A DNA stretch of 64,000 nucleotides from the NCBI RefSeq assembly GCF_900167475.1, contig NZ_LT796768.1:3038001-3102000 (forward strand), given 5' to 3'. Below are positions 33,000-43,039 of this stretch, one piece after another. Numbering within the stretch: the first letter of the stretch is position 1; each line of letters opens with the position of its first letter. This stretch comes from Aeromicrobium choanae. GTDB lineage: Bacteria; Actinomycetota; Actinomycetes; Propionibacteriales; Nocardioidaceae. Made by a program: the position numbers and the translations under genes. The notes under the pieces are model-generated. The model was not told the origin of the DNA. It was given only the letters and a program-made list of their open reading frames with translations, and ran no database searches.

Positions 33000-34318
33000 G
33001 CAAGCTCAGCGGCTTCCCTGAGTTCCTGCCGGCGGAGCGCAGCGTCGAGCTGGCCGTGTTCGACCACCTGGCCCGCGTGTTCGAGCTGCACGGCTTCGCC
33101 AACATCGAGACGCGTGCGGTGGAGCCGCTCGAGACCCTGCTGCGCAAGGGCGAGATCGACAAGGAGGTCTACGCCGTCCGTCGCCTCCACGCCGATGAGT
33201 CCGAGGCCTCCGAGCTGGCCCTGCACTACGACCTCACCGTGCCCTTCGCGCGCTACGTGGTGGAGAACGCTGGCCACCTGCAGTTCCCGTTCCGCCGCTA
33301 CCAGATCCAGAAGGTCTGGCGTGGCGAGCGCCCCCAGGCGGGCCGGTTCCGCGAGTTCACCCAGGCCGACATCGACATCGTCGGCGACGGCTCGCTGCCC
33401 TTCCACTTCGACGTCGAGGTCGCGCGGGTCATGGCCGAGGCGCTCGCGGGGCTGCCGATCCCGGGCCTGTCGCTGACCCTGCAGGTCAGCAACCGCAAGG
33501 TGCTCGAGGGCTTCTACCTCGGCCTGGGCGTCGAGCAGCCCACGGCCGTCATGCAGGTGATCGACAAGCTCGACAAGCTCTCGGCCGACAAGATCGCCGA
33601 GCTGCTCGGCGAGCAGGGCCTGACCGAGGCGCAGGCCACGTCGTGCCTCGCCCTGGCCGAGATCGTCACCACCGACACGTCGTTCGTCCAGCAGGTCCGC
33701 GAGCTCGGCGTCGAGCACCCGATGCTCGACGAGGGACTGGCCGAACTGGAGGCCGTCGTGGCGGGGTGTGCCACCGTCGAGGGCGTGACCGTCACCGCCG
33801 ACCTGCGCATCGCGCGCGGCCTGGACTACTACACGGGCACGGTGTTCGAAACCCGTGTCGCCGAGCACCCGGGCCTCGGCTCGATCTGCTCCGGCGGCCG
33901 CTACGACGAGCTCGCCAGCGACGGGAAGCGCACCTACCCCGGTGTGGGGCTGTCGATCGGTGTCTCCCGCCTGCTCTCCACGCTGACGACGAGCGGCATC
34001 ACCGCGTCGCGCGCGGTGCCGTCGGCCGTCCTCGTGGCGGTCAACGACGAGGACTCGCGTCCCGGCAGCGACGCCATCGCGCAGCGCCTGCGCGCCCGCG
34101 GGATCGCCTGCGAGGTGGCGCCCGCGGCCCAGAAGTTCGGCAAGCAGATCCGCTTCGCCGAGCGCCGCGGCATCCCCTTCGTCTGGTTCGTCACCGACGA
34201 CGGCGACCAGGTGAAGGACATCAGAACCGGCGAGCAGGTGTCGGCCGATCCCGACGCCTGGACGCCCCCCGAGACCGACCTGCGACCGCAGGTGACCCAC
34301 AAGGAGACGACAGCGTGA
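32996..34318 (+). CDS. hisS: Histidyl-tRNA synthetase
   Basis: The 440-residue class II enzyme charges tRNA-His. It has the motif 2 region [13 protein letters not shown] and the HisRS-specific [19 protein letters not shown] and [11 protein letters not shown] form motif 3, followed by the anticodon domain. The S-G-F-P-E-F-L-P start is unlike the more common K-G-x-x-D, but the length and core are normal. Both ends overlap neighbours (ATGA with the MBL gene, GTGA with aspS). Confidence 0.95.
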   Translation: MSKLSGFPEFLPAERSVELAVFDHLARVFELHGFANIETRAVEPLETLLRKGEIDKEVYAVRRLHADESEASELALHYDLTVPFARYVVENAGHLQFPFRRYQIQKVWRGERPQAGRFREFTQADIDIVGDGSLPFHFDVEVARVMAEALAGLPIPGLSLTLQVSNRKVLEGFYLGLGVEQPTAVMQVIDKLDKLSADKIAELLGEQGLTEAQATSCLALAEIVTTDTSFVQQVRELGVEHPMLDEGLAELEAVVAGCATVEGVTVTADLRIARGLDYYTGTVFETRVAEHPGLGSICSGGRYDELASDGKRTYPGVGLSIGVSRLLSTLTTSGITASRAVPSAVLVAVNDEDSRPGSDAIAQRLRARGIACEVAPAAQKFGKQIRFAERRGIPFVWFVTDDGDQVKDIRTGEQVSADPDAWTPPETDLRPQVTHKETTA

Positions 34319-36075
34319 TCCGCACCCATGACGCCGGAACCCTGACGGCCGCGAACATCGGCGAGAGCGTCACGCTCGCCGGTTGGGTCGCCCGCCGCCG
34401 CGACCACGGCGGTGTCGCCTTCATCGACCTGCGCGAGGCCAGTGGCGTCGCCCAGGTCGTCGTCCGCGAGGACGTCGCCCACCAGCTGCGCAGCGAGTTC
34501 TGCCTCAAGGTCACCGGCACGGTCCAGCGCCGCCCCGAGGGCAACGAGAACGCCGCGATCGCCACGGGCGAGATCGAGGTCATCGCCGACGACGTCGTGA
34601 TCCTGTCGCGGTCCGAGCCACTGCCGTTCCCGATCGACGAGCACGTCGAAGTCGGCGAGGAGGCGCGCCTGAAGCACCGCTACCTCGACCTGCGCCGGCC
34701 CGCGCCCGCGCACGCGATGCGGCTGCGCTCGAAGGTCAACGCCGCGGCCCGCGCCGTGCTGGACCGCCACGACTTCGTCGAGGTGGAGACGCCCACGCTG
34801 ACCCGCTCCACGCCCGAGGGCGCGCGCGACTTCCTCGTGCCGGCCCGCCTGCGTCCCGGCAGCTGGTACGCCCTGCCCCAGAGCCCGCAGCTGTTCAAGC
34901 AGCTGCTCATGGTGGGCGGCCTCGAGCGGTACTACCAGATCGCGCGCTGCTACCGCGACGAGGACTTCCGCGCCGACCGCCAGCCCGAGTTCACCCAGCT
35001 CGACATCGAGATGAGCTTCGTCGAGCCCGACGACGTGATGGCGCTGGCCGAGGAGATCTACGTCGCGCTGTGGAAGCTGATCGACGTCGACCTGCCCACG
35101 CCGTTCCCGCGGATCACCTACGCCGATGCGATGAGCAAGTACGGCTCCGACAAGCCCGACCTGCGCTTCGACCTCGAGCTCGTCGAGCTGACCGACTACT
35201 TCAAGGACACGCCGTTCCGCGTGTTCCAGGCGCCGTACGTCGGCGCGGTCGTTCACCCCGGCGGCGCCGCGCAGGCCCGCCGCACGCTCGACGGCTGGCA
35301 GGAGTGGGCGAAGCAGCGCGGCGCCCGCGGCCTGGCGTACGTGCTCGTGCAGGAGGACGGGTCCCTCACCGGTCCCGTCGCGAAGAACCTGTCCGACGCC
35401 GAGCGCGAGGGCCTCGTGGAGGCCGTCGGCGCGAAGCCCGGCGACGCCGTGTACTTCTCCGCCGGACCGGTCAAGAGCTCGCGCCAGCTGCTCGGTGCCG
35501 CGCGCATCGAGATCGCCAAGCGCGAGAGCCTCATCGACGAGTCGAAGTGGGCCTTCGCCTTCGTCGTCGACTGGCCGATGTTCGAGTCGGTCAGCGAGCT
35601 CGACTCCGGTGACGTGGCGGTCGGCGGCGGCGAGTGGACCGCGGTGCACCACGCCTTCACCGCGCCCCAGGACCCCGAGACCCTGGCCACGCCGGGCGAC
35701 TCGCTGGCTCAGGCCTACGACATCGTCTGCAACGGCAACGAGGTCGGCGGCGGCTCGATCCGCATCCACCGCGAGGACGTGCAGAAGCGCGTCTTCGAGA
35801 TCATGGGCATCGGTGCCGAGGAGGCCCAGGAGAAGTTCGGCTTCCTGCTCGAGGCGTTCAAGTACGGCGCCCCGCCGCACGGCGGCATCGCGTTCGGCTG
35901 GGACCGGACGGTCGCGCTGCTCGCCGGCGCCGACTCGATCCGCGAGGTCATCGCGTTCCCGAAGTCCGGTGGCGGCTACGACCCGCTGACGGCTGCTCCG
36001 GCCCCGATCACGCCCGAGCAGCGCGCCGAGGCCGGCGTCGACGCCGAGCCCGACGAAGGCGACGACGCCGAGTGA
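34315..36075 (+). CDS. aspS: Aspartyl-tRNA synthetase, probably non-discriminating
   Basis: The 586-residue bacterial-type AspRS has an anticodon OB fold, the class II motifs ([26 protein letters not shown]) and the GAD insertion. Residue His31 in R-R-R-D-H-G-G and Gly76 in R-P-E-G match the residues linked to non-discriminating enzymes (His31/Gly83 in Pseudomonas). It likely also makes Asp-tRNA-Asn for GatCAB amidation. A ~30-residue acidic tail follows the core. The GTG start overlaps hisS (GTGA). Confidence 0.95.
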   Translation: MIRTHDAGTLTAANIGESVTLAGWVARRRDHGGVAFIDLREASGVAQVVVREDVAHQLRSEFCLKVTGTVQRRPEGNENAAIATGEIEVIADDVVILSRSEPLPFPIDEHVEVGEEARLKHRYLDLRRPAPAHAMRLRSKVNAAARAVLDRHDFVEVETPTLTRSTPEGARDFLVPARLRPGSWYALPQSPQLFKQLLMVGGLERYYQIARCYRDEDFRADRQPEFTQLDIEMSFVEPDDVMALAEEIYVALWKLIDVDLPTPFPRITYADAMSKYGSDKPDLRFDLELVELTDYFKDTPFRVFQAPYVGAVVHPGGAAQARRTLDGWQEWAKQRGARGLAYVLVQEDGSLTGPVAKNLSDAEREGLVEAVGAKPGDAVYFSAGPVKSSRQLLGAARIEIAKRESLIDESKWAFAFVVDWPMFESVSELDSGDVAVGGGEWTAVHHAFTAPQDPETLATPGDSLAQAYDIVCNGNEVGGGSIRIHREDVQKRVFEIMGIGAEEAQEKFGFLLEAFKYGAPPHGGIAFGWDRTVALLAGADSIREVIAFPKSGGGYDPLTAAPAPITPEQRAEAGVDAEPDEGDDAE

Positions 36076-36608
36076 GTCGCTGGCTGCCTCCGGCGGACGA
36101 CCCGCGCACCGAGGGCGACCCCGTCGGTGAGAAGGCCACGTACCTCGAGTACCTGGGCAATCACCGGCTGACGCTCCAGCTCAAGTGCGCGGGCCTCTCA
36201 CCGGAGCAGCTCGCGCACCGCAGCGTGCCGCCGAGCACGCTGTCGCTGCTCGGCCTGGTGCGGCACATGGCCTACGTCGAGCACACGTGGTTCGTGCGCG
36301 TGGCACAGCAGTCGGCCGAGGAGCCGCTGTTCCTGAAGGTGCAGGACAGCGACGCGGACTTCAACGACGCCGTCGGCACGCAGGAGTGCGTCGACGAGGC
36401 GTTCGAGGCCCTGCGCACGCAGATCGCCCGCGCCGAGGCGTGGCTCGAGGGGATCGACGAGGCCGACTTCGGCCGCGAGCTGCCCCACCATCGCGGTGGC
36501 ACCGTCGCGATCCGCGACCTGCTCGTGCACATGATCGAGGAGTACGCCCGCCACAACGGCCACGCCGACCTCCTGCGTGAGTGCATCGACGGCCGCACCG
36601 GGGAATGA
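36072..36608 (+). CDS. DinB/DUF664-family protein
   Basis: A 178-residue four-helix-bundle protein of the DinB/DUF664 type. The three metal-binding histidines are visible in [12 protein letters not shown] and [12 protein letters not shown]. Relatives include bacillithiol and mycothiol transferases, so mycothiol-dependent detoxification is possible but not shown. The GTG start overlaps the aspS stop by four bases. It ends 16 bases before the rarA start. Confidence 0.85.
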   Translation: MSRWLPPADDPRTEGDPVGEKATYLEYLGNHRLTLQLKCAGLSPEQLAHRSVPPSTLSLLGLVRHMAYVEHTWFVRVAQQSAEEPLFLKVQDSDADFNDAVGTQECVDEAFEALRTQIARAEAWLEGIDEADFGRELPHHRGGTVAIRDLLVHMIEEYARHNGHADLLRECIDGRTGE

Positions 36609-36612
36609 GCCG

Positions 36613-36618
36613 TAGGCT
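36613..36618 (+). promoter_or_regulatory. -10 hexamer TAGGCT for leaderless rarA
   Basis: TAGGCT ends six bases before GTG 36625, giving rarA its own start apart from the hisS–aspS operon. Confidence 0.5.
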
Positions 36619-36624
36619 CGTGGG

Positions 36625-37986
36625 GTGACCGACGGACTCTTCGACCTGCCTGAGGCACCCGCCTCGGGACGCCGCGACTCCAGCGGCACCCTCGCGGGGA
36701 ACACCCACTCGAGCGCTCCGCTGGCGGTGCGGATGCGACCGCAGACGCTCGACGAGCTGGTCGGCCAGCAGCACCTCCTCGCACCCGGGTCGCCGCTGCG
36801 GCGGATGATCGAGGGCAACGCCCCGCTCACCGTGCTGCTGTGGGGACCGCCCGGCACCGGCAAGACCACGCTCGCGAGCCTCATCAGCCGCCAGACCGAC
36901 CGCCGCTTCGTCGAGGTCTCGGCCGTGAGTGCCGGCGTCAAGGAGGTCCGCGAGGTCATCGCCGGAGCCCGCCAGGCGCTGTCCCGCGGCAAGGAGACGG
37001 TGCTGTTCGTCGACGAGGTCCACCGCTTCAGCAAGGCGCAGCAGGATGCGCTGCTGCCCGGCGTGGAGAACCGGTGGGTCAGCCTCGTCGCGGCCACCAC
37101 CGAGAACCCGCACTTCAGCGTGATCTCGCCGCTGCTGAGCCGCTCGCTCCTGCTCACCCTCCAGCCGCTGACCGACGACGACATCGCGGTGCTGGTCGAC
37201 CGCGCGATCGCCGACGAGCGCGGCTACAGCGGCGACATCGCGATCAGCGAGGACGCCCGCGACCACCTGGTGCGGCTCGCCGGGGGCGACGGCCGCCGCG
37301 TGCTGACGTACCTCGAGGCCGCCGCGGGAGCCGCCTCCGACCAGGGCCACGCCGAGATCACCCTCGACGACGCCGCGCTCGCCGTGGACAAGGCGGCCGT
37401 CCGGTACGACCGCCAGGGCGACCAGCACTACGACGTGACGAGCGCGTTCATCAAGTCGATCCGCGGCTCCGACGTGGACGCGGCCCTGCACTACCTCGCC
37501 CGCATGATCGAGGCGGGGGAGGACCCGCGCTTCATCGCGCGCCGGCTGATGATCCACGCGAGCGAGGACATCGGCATGGCCGATCCGACGGCGCTTCCCC
37601 TCGCGACGGCCACCGCCCAGGCGGTCGCGATGATCGGCTTCCCCGAGGCCCGGATCCCGCTGGCGCAGGCGGTGATCCACCTCGCGACGGCGCCCAAGTC
37701 GAACGCGGTGATCCGCGCGATCGACGCGGCCATGGCCGACGTCCGCGCGGGCAAGGTCGGCGCGGTGCCGCCCGCCCTGCGCGACGCGCACTACTCCGGC
37801 GCGAAGAAGCTGGGCCACGGGCACGACTACGTGTACGCGCACGACGACCCCCGCGGCGTCGTCCCGCAGCAGTACGCGCCCGACGACGTCGACGGCTCCG
37901 ACTACTACGAGCCGGGCCCTCACGGCGCCGAGGGAGCGATCGCCGAGCGTCTCGCCCGAATCCGCGCGATCGTCCGAGACCGGTAA
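36625..37986 (+). CDS. rarA: Replication-associated recombination ATPase RarA
   Basis: The 453-residue AAA+ protein acts at stalled replication forks. It has [15 protein letters not shown], Walker [10 protein letters not shown], Walker [11 protein letters not shown] and sensor A-A-T-T-E-N-P. The C-terminal tetramerisation part includes [15 protein letters not shown] and [10 protein letters not shown]. The GTG start is probably leaderless. The rarA–alaS neighbourhood is common in actinobacteria. Confidence 0.95.
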   Translation: MTDGLFDLPEAPASGRRDSSGTLAGNTHSSAPLAVRMRPQTLDELVGQQHLLAPGSPLRRMIEGNAPLTVLLWGPPGTGKTTLASLISRQTDRRFVEVSAVSAGVKEVREVIAGARQALSRGKETVLFVDEVHRFSKAQQDALLPGVENRWVSLVAATTENPHFSVISPLLSRSLLLTLQPLTDDDIAVLVDRAIADERGYSGDIAISEDARDHLVRLAGGDGRRVLTYLEAAAGAASDQGHAEITLDDAALAVDKAAVRYDRQGDQHYDVTSAFIKSIRGSDVDAALHYLARMIEAGEDPRFIARRLMIHASEDIGMADPTALPLATATAQAVAMIGFPEARIPLAQAVIHLATAPKSNAVIRAIDAAMADVRAGKVGAVPPALRDAHYSGAKKLGHGHDYVYAHDDPRGVVPQQYAPDDVDGSDYYEPGPHGAEGAIAERLARIRAIVRDR

Positions 37987-37996
37987 CCTCGTTCCC

Positions 37997-38503
37997 ATGT
38001 CCGTGCAGCTCGCGATGCTCGTCGCCACCGCCGTCCTGGCGGTCGTGGCGGTCGTAGCGGCCGTGGTGACCGTGCGCTCCGTCCGTGAGCTGCGCCGCAT
38101 CGGTGATCGAGTAGCGCGCGACGAAGGAGCGGCGTATCGAGATCACCTCGAGGACTCACATGATCTCGATGCACCGCCTCGTTCCTCGGCGGCACTCGAT
38201 CACCGGGTCGAGCCCGTGCCGACCGCCGAGGTCGTGCGGGTCGTCGAGGGCCGCGTGATCGTGCAGCCCACCCACGACCAGGTCGTCGCGGCCACGATGA
38301 CGCGCCCGTCGGTGCGCCTGAACATCCTCCTCGGCGGCGTCGCGCACGCGCTGCGGCCCGAGAGCCGCGACCGGATCCTCGGACTGATGCGCCGCGAGTA
38401 CCGCGCGCGGAGGCGAGCTCGCCAGCGGGCCGCCCGCGCGGCGGCTCGCGCCACCAACGGCCCGCCCCCGGCGTCCGGCGGCCAGGGCTGGGTGGGCTCG
38501 TGA
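37997..38503 (+). CDS. Single-helix membrane protein containing an inserted repeat pair
   Basis: A 168-residue protein. Residues 4–27 form a membrane helix (L-A-M-L-V-A-T-A-V-L-A-V-V-A-V-V-A-A-V-V), followed by a basic cytoplasmic region. Residues ~36–70 are encoded by two oppositely oriented copies of the dispersed repeat (38101–38206), which stay in frame. The part after it (T-A-E-V-V-R-V-V-E-G-R-V-I-V-Q-P) resumes an ordinary sequence ending in an Arg/Ala-rich tail. The length without the insert would be ~133 residues. It lies in the position where many actinobacteria have a small membrane protein before alaS. TAACCT ends seven bases before ATG 37997. Confidence 0.72.
   Translation: MSVQLAMLVATAVLAVVAVVAAVVTVRSVRELRRIGDRVARDEGAAYRDHLEDSHDLDAPPRSSAALDHRVEPVPTAEVVRVVEGRVIVQPTHDQVVAATMTRPSVRLNILLGGVAHALRPESRDRILGLMRREYRARRRARQRAARAAARATNGPPPASGGQGWVGS
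38101..38146 (-). repeat. Dispersed repeat, copy 2 (inverted, inside an ORF)
   Basis: Read on the minus strand this begins GTGATCTCGATACGCC and ends TACTCGATCACCG, like copies 1 and 3. It forms a head-to-head pair with copy 3, 13 bases away, within the coding sequence 37997–38503. Confidence 0.7.
38160..38206 (+). repeat. Dispersed repeat, copy 3 (inside an ORF)
   Basis: ATGATCTCGATGCACCGC to ACTCGATCACCGG; nearly identical to copy 1 at 30965–31013 except for a few bases and a one-base gap in the middle. It is read in frame in the 37997–38503 gene. Confidence 0.72.
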
Positions 38504-38769
38504 GCGCCCGTCTCGCCTGGTTCGTCGCGGGAGCGGCGGCCGGCGTCTACTCCAGCGTCAAGGCCAGGCGAGCGGCCTACCGGCTCTCGATGCCGGGCCT
38601 GATCGACCAGGCCGCCGCACTCGGCTCGGGCGTGCGGGCCTTCCGGGCGGAGATGCACGAGGGGATGCACGCCCGCGAGGACCACCTGCGCCACCACCTG
38701 CTCGACCACGAACCCCGGCTCGCGCTGACCGAGCCCACCGAACCCCCTGAACCAAAGGACCCCCACTGA
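38500..38769 (+). CDS. Small membrane-associated protein before alaS (DUF6167-like)
   Basis: An 89-residue protein with an N-terminal hydrophobic segment (L-A-W-F-V-A-G-A-A-A-G-V-Y) and a basic patch (S-V-K-A-R-R-A-A-Y-R-L). A helical stretch with E-M-H-E-G-M-H-A-R-E follows, with a Pro-rich acidic end. Length, composition and position just before alaS resemble proteins named DUF6167 in actinobacteria; I am only moderately sure of the family. GTG 38500 overlaps the previous stop, and its own stop overlaps the alaS start (TGATG). Confidence 0.68.
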   Translation: MSARLAWFVAGAAAGVYSSVKARRAAYRLSMPGLIDQAAALGSGVRAFRAEMHEGMHAREDHLRHHLLDHEPRLALTEPTEPPEPKDPH

Positions 38770-41426
38770 TGGAGACCGCTGAGATCCGGCGCCGATTCCT
38801 CTCCCACTTCGAGAACGCCGGCCACACGGTGGTGCCCTCGGCGCCCCTGCTGTTCGACGACCCGAACCTGCTGTTCGTCAACGCCGGCATGGTGCCGTTC
38901 AAGCCGTACTTCCTCGGCCAGGAGACGCCGCCGTTCGACCGCGCCACGAGCGTGCAGAAGTGCGTGCGCACGCTCGACATCGAGGAGGTCGGCAAGACCA
39001 CCCGTCACGGCACCTTCTTCCAGATGAACGGCAACTTCAGCTTCGGCGACTACTTCAAGGAAGGCGCCATCACGCTCGCGTGGGAGCTGATCACGAAGTC
39101 CGTCGACGACGGCGGCCTGGGCTTCGACCCCGAGAAGATCTGGGTGACGGTGCTGCACACCGACACCGAGGCCCGCGAGCTGTGGAAGAAGGTCGCCGGC
39201 CTGCCCGACGAGCGGATCCAGAACCGCGGCCTGCTCGACAACTACTGGCACATGGGCGTCGAGGGCCCGGGTGGCCCGTGCTCGGAGATCTACGTCGACC
39301 GCGGCCCCGAGTACGGACCCGACGGCGGCCCCGAGGCCGACGAGGACCGCTTCCTGGAGATCTGGAACCTCGTGTTCATGCAGGAGGAGATCGCCAACGT
39401 CACCGCCAAGGACCAGTTCGACGTCATCCAGCCGCTGCCGAAGCAGAACATCGACACCGGCATGGGCCTGGAGCGCGTGGCGTACCTGCTCCAGGGCAAG
39501 GAGAACCTGTACGAGATCGACGAGGTCTTCCCCGTCATCGAGCGGGCCGCCGAGCTCACCGGTCGCACCTACGGCGCCGACCACACCGACGACGTGCGCT
39601 TCCGCGTGGTCGCCGACCACGTTCGCAGCAGCCTGATGCTGATCGGCGACGGCGTCACGCCCGGCAACGAGAGCCGTGGCTACGTGCTGCGCCGCCTGCT
39701 GCGCCGTGCCGTGCGCTCGATGCGCCTGCTGGGCTACGAGGACCCCGCGCTGCCCCAGCTGCTCCCGGTGAGCATGGAGCGGATGAAGGCGTCCTACCCC
39801 GAGCTGGAGACGGACTTCGCTCGGATCAGCCAGATCGCCTATGCCGAGGAGGAGGCGTTCCGCCAGACGCTCGGCAAGGGCACCCAGATCTTCGACGTGG
39901 CCGCGGGGGAGACGAAGCAGTCCGGCGGCAGTGTGCTGAGCGGGAGCCAGGCGTTCCAGCTGCACGACACGTACGGCTTCCCGATCGACCTCACGCTCGA
40001 GATGGCGCAGGAGCAGGGCCTCTCGGTCGACCAGGAGGGCTTCCGCTCCCTGATGGCCGAGCAGAGGGCGCGGGCCAAGGCCGACGCGAAGTCGAAGAAG
40101 GGCCTGCACGCGGACACCACGGTGTACCGCGAGACGATCGACGCGTTCGGGCCCACCGACTGGGTCGCGTACACGAACCTGATCACCGAGTCCAAGGTGC
40201 TGGCGCTGCTGTCGGGCGGGCAGTCCGTGCCCGTCATCACGGAGGGCCAGGTCGGCGAGGTCGTGCTCGACCGCACCGGCTTCTACGCCGAGTCCGGTGG
40301 CCAGAACGCCGACGCCGGTGTGCTGCGCTGGGACGGCGGCCACGCCGAGGTGCTCGACGTCCAGCGGCCGATCCGCGGCCTGGTCGTGCACCAGGTGCGC
40401 GTCCTCCAGGGCGAGCTGACCGCGGGCTCCGACCTGTCGGCGGAGGTCGACCACGAGTGGCGCATCGGCGCCCGCCAGGCGCACTCGGGCACGCACGTGG
40501 TGCACGCCGCGCTGCGCGAGGTGCTCGGCCCGACGGCGCTGCAGTCCGGCTCGTACAACCGACCCGGCTACCTGCGCCTGGACTTCGGCTGGGGCGGCGC
40601 GCTCGACCCCGAGCAGTTCCACCACGTCGAGCAGGTCTCGAACCGGGCGCTGCGTGAGGACCTGCAGGTCTCGCAGCACTGGATGACCCTGCCCGAGGCC
40701 AGGGAGTTCGGCGCCCTCGCGCTGTTCGGTGAGACGTACGGCGAGGAGGTGCGCGTCATCGAGATCGGCGGCCCCTGGTCGCGCGAGCTCTGCGGTGGCA
40801 CGCACGTCGAGCGCTCCAGCCAGATCGGCACGGTCGTGCTCACCTCGGACTCCTCGGTCGGCGCGGGCAACCGCCGCATCGAGGCGCTCACGGGCATCGA
40901 AGGGTTCCAGTACCTGGCGCGCGAGCGCGACCTCGTGCTGCAGCTCAGCGACGTGCTGAAGGCCAAGGCCGACGACCTGCCCGCCCGCGTGCAGGACCTC
41001 GTGTCGCGCCTGAAGTCGACCGAGAAGGAGCTCGAGAAGTTCCGGACGGCGCAGCTGCAGGCCGGTGCCGGCGACGTCGCGAAGTCGGCGGAGGACATCG
41101 ACGGCGTCGCGTTCGTCGGCCACCGAGCCGAGGGCGTCGGCGGCGGCGACGTGCGCCAGCTGGCGCTCGACATCCGGGGCCGCCTCGCCGACCGGCCGGC
41201 CGTGGTCGTCGTGATCGGCACGGCCGGCGACAAGCCGTCCGCGGTCGTCGCGCTCAGCCCGGCCGCCATCGAGCGCGGCCTCTCGGCCCAGCAGCTGATC
41301 GCCACGGTCGGCGAGCGGATCGGCGGCCGCGGTGGCGGCAAGGCCGACGTCGCCCAGGGTGGTGGCACCGACCTCGGTGGCATCGATGCGGCCTTCGCCG
41401 CCGTCCGGGACGCCCTGCGCGGATGA
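38769..41426 (+). CDS. alaS: Alanyl-tRNA synthetase
   Basis: The 885-residue enzyme charges tRNA-Ala. It starts with M-E-T-A-E-I-R-R-R-F-L-S-H-F and has the class II core (R-H-G-T-F-F-Q-M-N-G-N-F-S-F-G-D-Y-F). The editing domain carries the zinc ligands H-S-G-T-H and C-G-G-T-H. The C-terminal coiled coil and the DHHA1 Gly-rich domain end in G-R-G-G-G-K-A-D-V-A-Q-G-G-G. The editing site appears complete. Start and stop overlap neighbours (TGATG; ATGA with ruvX). Confidence 0.97.
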   Translation: METAEIRRRFLSHFENAGHTVVPSAPLLFDDPNLLFVNAGMVPFKPYFLGQETPPFDRATSVQKCVRTLDIEEVGKTTRHGTFFQMNGNFSFGDYFKEGAITLAWELITKSVDDGGLGFDPEKIWVTVLHTDTEARELWKKVAGLPDERIQNRGLLDNYWHMGVEGPGGPCSEIYVDRGPEYGPDGGPEADEDRFLEIWNLVFMQEEIANVTAKDQFDVIQPLPKQNIDTGMGLERVAYLLQGKENLYEIDEVFPVIERAAELTGRTYGADHTDDVRFRVVADHVRSSLMLIGDGVTPGNESRGYVLRRLLRRAVRSMRLLGYEDPALPQLLPVSMERMKASYPELETDFARISQIAYAEEEAFRQTLGKGTQIFDVAAGETKQSGGSVLSGSQAFQLHDTYGFPIDLTLEMAQEQGLSVDQEGFRSLMAEQRARAKADAKSKKGLHADTTVYRETIDAFGPTDWVAYTNLITESKVLALLSGGQSVPVITEGQVGEVVLDRTGFYAESGGQNADAGVLRWDGGHAEVLDVQRPIRGLVVHQVRVLQGELTAGSDLSAEVDHEWRIGARQAHSGTHVVHAALREVLGPTALQSGSYNRPGYLRLDFGWGGALDPEQFHHVEQVSNRALREDLQVSQHWMTLPEAREFGALALFGETYGEEVRVIEIGGPWSRELCGGTHVERSSQIGTVVLTSDSSVGAGNRRIEALTGIEGFQYLARERDLVLQLSDVLKAKADDLPARVQDLVSRLKSTEKELEKFRTAQLQAGAGDVAKSAEDIDGVAFVGHRAEGVGGGDVRQLALDIRGRLADRPAVVVVIGTAGDKPSAVVALSPAAIERGLSAQQLIATVGERIGGRGGGKADVAQGGGTDLGGIDAAFAAVRDALRG

Positions 41427-41902
41427 CCTGGCGCAGGGGACGCCGCCTCGGGGTCGACGTCGGCGACGCCCGCATCGGGGTCGCGTCGTGCGACCCCGAC
41501 GGGCTGATCGCCACACCGGTCGAGACCGTGAAGGCGGGGGAGGGCTCGATCGCCCGCCTGGTGGCACTCGCGCAGGAGTACGAGGCGCTCGAGGTCGTCG
41601 TCGGCCTGCCCCTCGGGATGTCGGGTCGCGAGGGCCCCGCCGCGGTCAAGGTGAGGGCCTTCGCGACCGCTCTCGCAGGGGCTCTTCGCGGGGTTTCGGT
41701 ACGGTTGATCGATGAACGACTCTCGACGGTGGCGGGCCAGGCCCAGCTGCACGCGAGCGGGCGCACGACGAAATCGTCACGTTCGGTCATCGACCAGGCG
41801 GCGGCCGTGGTGATTCTCCAGTCGGCGATCGACGCTGAGAAGACCCGCGGAACCGCGCCCGGCGAGGTGGTCGAGGTGGCGACGGAAGGGAACGACGGAT
41901 GA
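41423..41902 (+). CDS. ruvX: Holliday junction resolvase-like RuvX (YqgF)
   Basis: The 159-residue RNase H-like protein has G-V-D-V-G-D-A-R-I-G-V-A with the catalytic Asp, V-V-V-G-L-P-L, and V-R-L-I-D-E-R-L-S-T. The C-terminal V-I-D-Q-A-A-A-V-V-I-L-Q carries the last Asp. YqgF proteins process the 16S rRNA 5' end, and a junction-cleaving role has also been proposed. It overlaps alaS (ATGA) and mltG (ATGA). Confidence 0.93.
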   Translation: MTWRRGRRLGVDVGDARIGVASCDPDGLIATPVETVKAGEGSIARLVALAQEYEALEVVVGLPLGMSGREGPAAVKVRAFATALAGALRGVSVRLIDERLSTVAGQAQLHASGRTTKSSRSVIDQAAAVVILQSAIDAEKTRGTAPGEVVEVATEGNDG

Positions 41903-43038
41903 GCGAGAGTGACGGCGGGCTGGAGATCCTGACCGGCGAGGAGGAGCCCCGACGCAACCGTCCGGGCTCGCGCCGCAAGGAGGAGCCCCCGGCCCAGAAG
42001 AAGTCGGGCCTGAAGAACGTGATCGCCCTGATCGCGGTCATCGCCATCCTCATCGGCGGCTACGTCGTGGTCACGAAGGTCATGGACCGCATGGGCGGCG
42101 CCGAGGACTACTCCGGCTCCGGCACCGGCACCGCCGAGGTGACCATCCCGTCGGGCGCGAACGGCATCCAGATCGCCCGGCTGCTGGCCGAGCAGGACGT
42201 CGTGAAGTCGTCCGAGGCGTTCTACCAGCTCAGCCTCACCGATGCGCGCGCCCAGCAGATCCAGCCCGGCACCTACACGCTGCGCCAGCAGATGTCCGCC
42301 GAGGCCGCGCTCACCGCGCTGGTCGACCCGTCGGCCCGGGTCCAGGCGAAGTTCACCGTGCCCGAGGGGGCGCGCGTGGGCCAGATCGTGGAGATCATCG
42401 CCAAGAACACCGAGCTGGAGACGAAGGACCTCGAGGCCGCGCTCGACGACCCCGCCTCGATCGGCCTGCCGGACTACGCCAACGGGAACCCGGAGGGCTA
42501 CCTCTACCCCGAGACGTACTTCGTGGAGCCGGGCGACGACGCCAAGGCCGTCCTCTCCCGCATGGTGCAGCAGACGCTGAAAGTGGCCAAGGACCTCGAC
42601 ATCGGCACCCGGGCGCCCGCGCTGGGGCTGTCCGGCGAGGAGGTCCTCACGGTGGCCAGCATCCTGGAGTACGAGGGCCAGAAGCCCGAGGACTACGCCA
42701 AGATCGCCCGCGTGCTCTACAACCGCATCGAGCAGGGCATGCCCCTGCAGCTGGACTCCACCGTGTCCTACGTCAGCGAGCGCAAGGGCGACGTGTGGAC
42801 CACGGCCGAGGAGCGCGCCAACCCGTCGCTCTACAACACGTACCAGCACCAGGGACTGCCGCCGGGCCCGATCGGCTCGCCGGGCCAGGCCTCGATCGAG
42901 GCCGCGCTGAACCCGGCCGACGGCCCGTGGCTGTACTTCTTCGCGAAGAAGGACGGCTCGGTGGTCTACAACGAGGACTTCGGCAAGCACAACTCCGACT
43001 GCCAGGCCGAGTACGGCGCCGGTTCGTGCGGCGGCTGA
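41899..43038 (+). CDS. mltG: Endolytic murein transglycosylase MltG
   Basis: MltG cuts nascent peptidoglycan strands at the membrane and so sets glycan length. The 379-residue protein has a charged cytoplasmic head (~1–37), one membrane helix (I-A-L-I-A-V-I-A-I-L-I-G-G-Y), a LysM-like domain (T-I-P-S-G-A-N-G-I-Q-I-A-R-L-L) and the YceG domain. The latter has P-E-G-Y-L-Y-P-E-T-Y, the catalytic Glu in A-S-I-L-E-Y-E-G, and S-T-V-S-Y. Overlap with ruvX couples the two; aroE follows after one base. Confidence 0.94.
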   Translation: MSESDGGLEILTGEEEPRRNRPGSRRKEEPPAQKKSGLKNVIALIAVIAILIGGYVVVTKVMDRMGGAEDYSGSGTGTAEVTIPSGANGIQIARLLAEQDVVKSSEAFYQLSLTDARAQQIQPGTYTLRQQMSAEAALTALVDPSARVQAKFTVPEGARVGQIVEIIAKNTELETKDLEAALDDPASIGLPDYANGNPEGYLYPETYFVEPGDDAKAVLSRMVQQTLKVAKDLDIGTRAPALGLSGEEVLTVASILEYEGQKPEDYAKIARVLYNRIEQGMPLQLDSTVSYVSERKGDVWTTAEERANPSLYNTYQHQGLPPGPIGSPGQASIEAALNPADGPWLYFFAKKDGSVVYNEDFGKHNSDCQAEYGAGSCGG

Positions 43039-43039
43039 C

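Noticed and set aside
38577-41567. A 996-codon open frame on the minus strand opposite alaS
   Set aside because: Its product is His/Arg/Asp-rich low-complexity sequence typical of antisense frames in GC-rich genes; alaS on the plus strand has full catalytic motifs.
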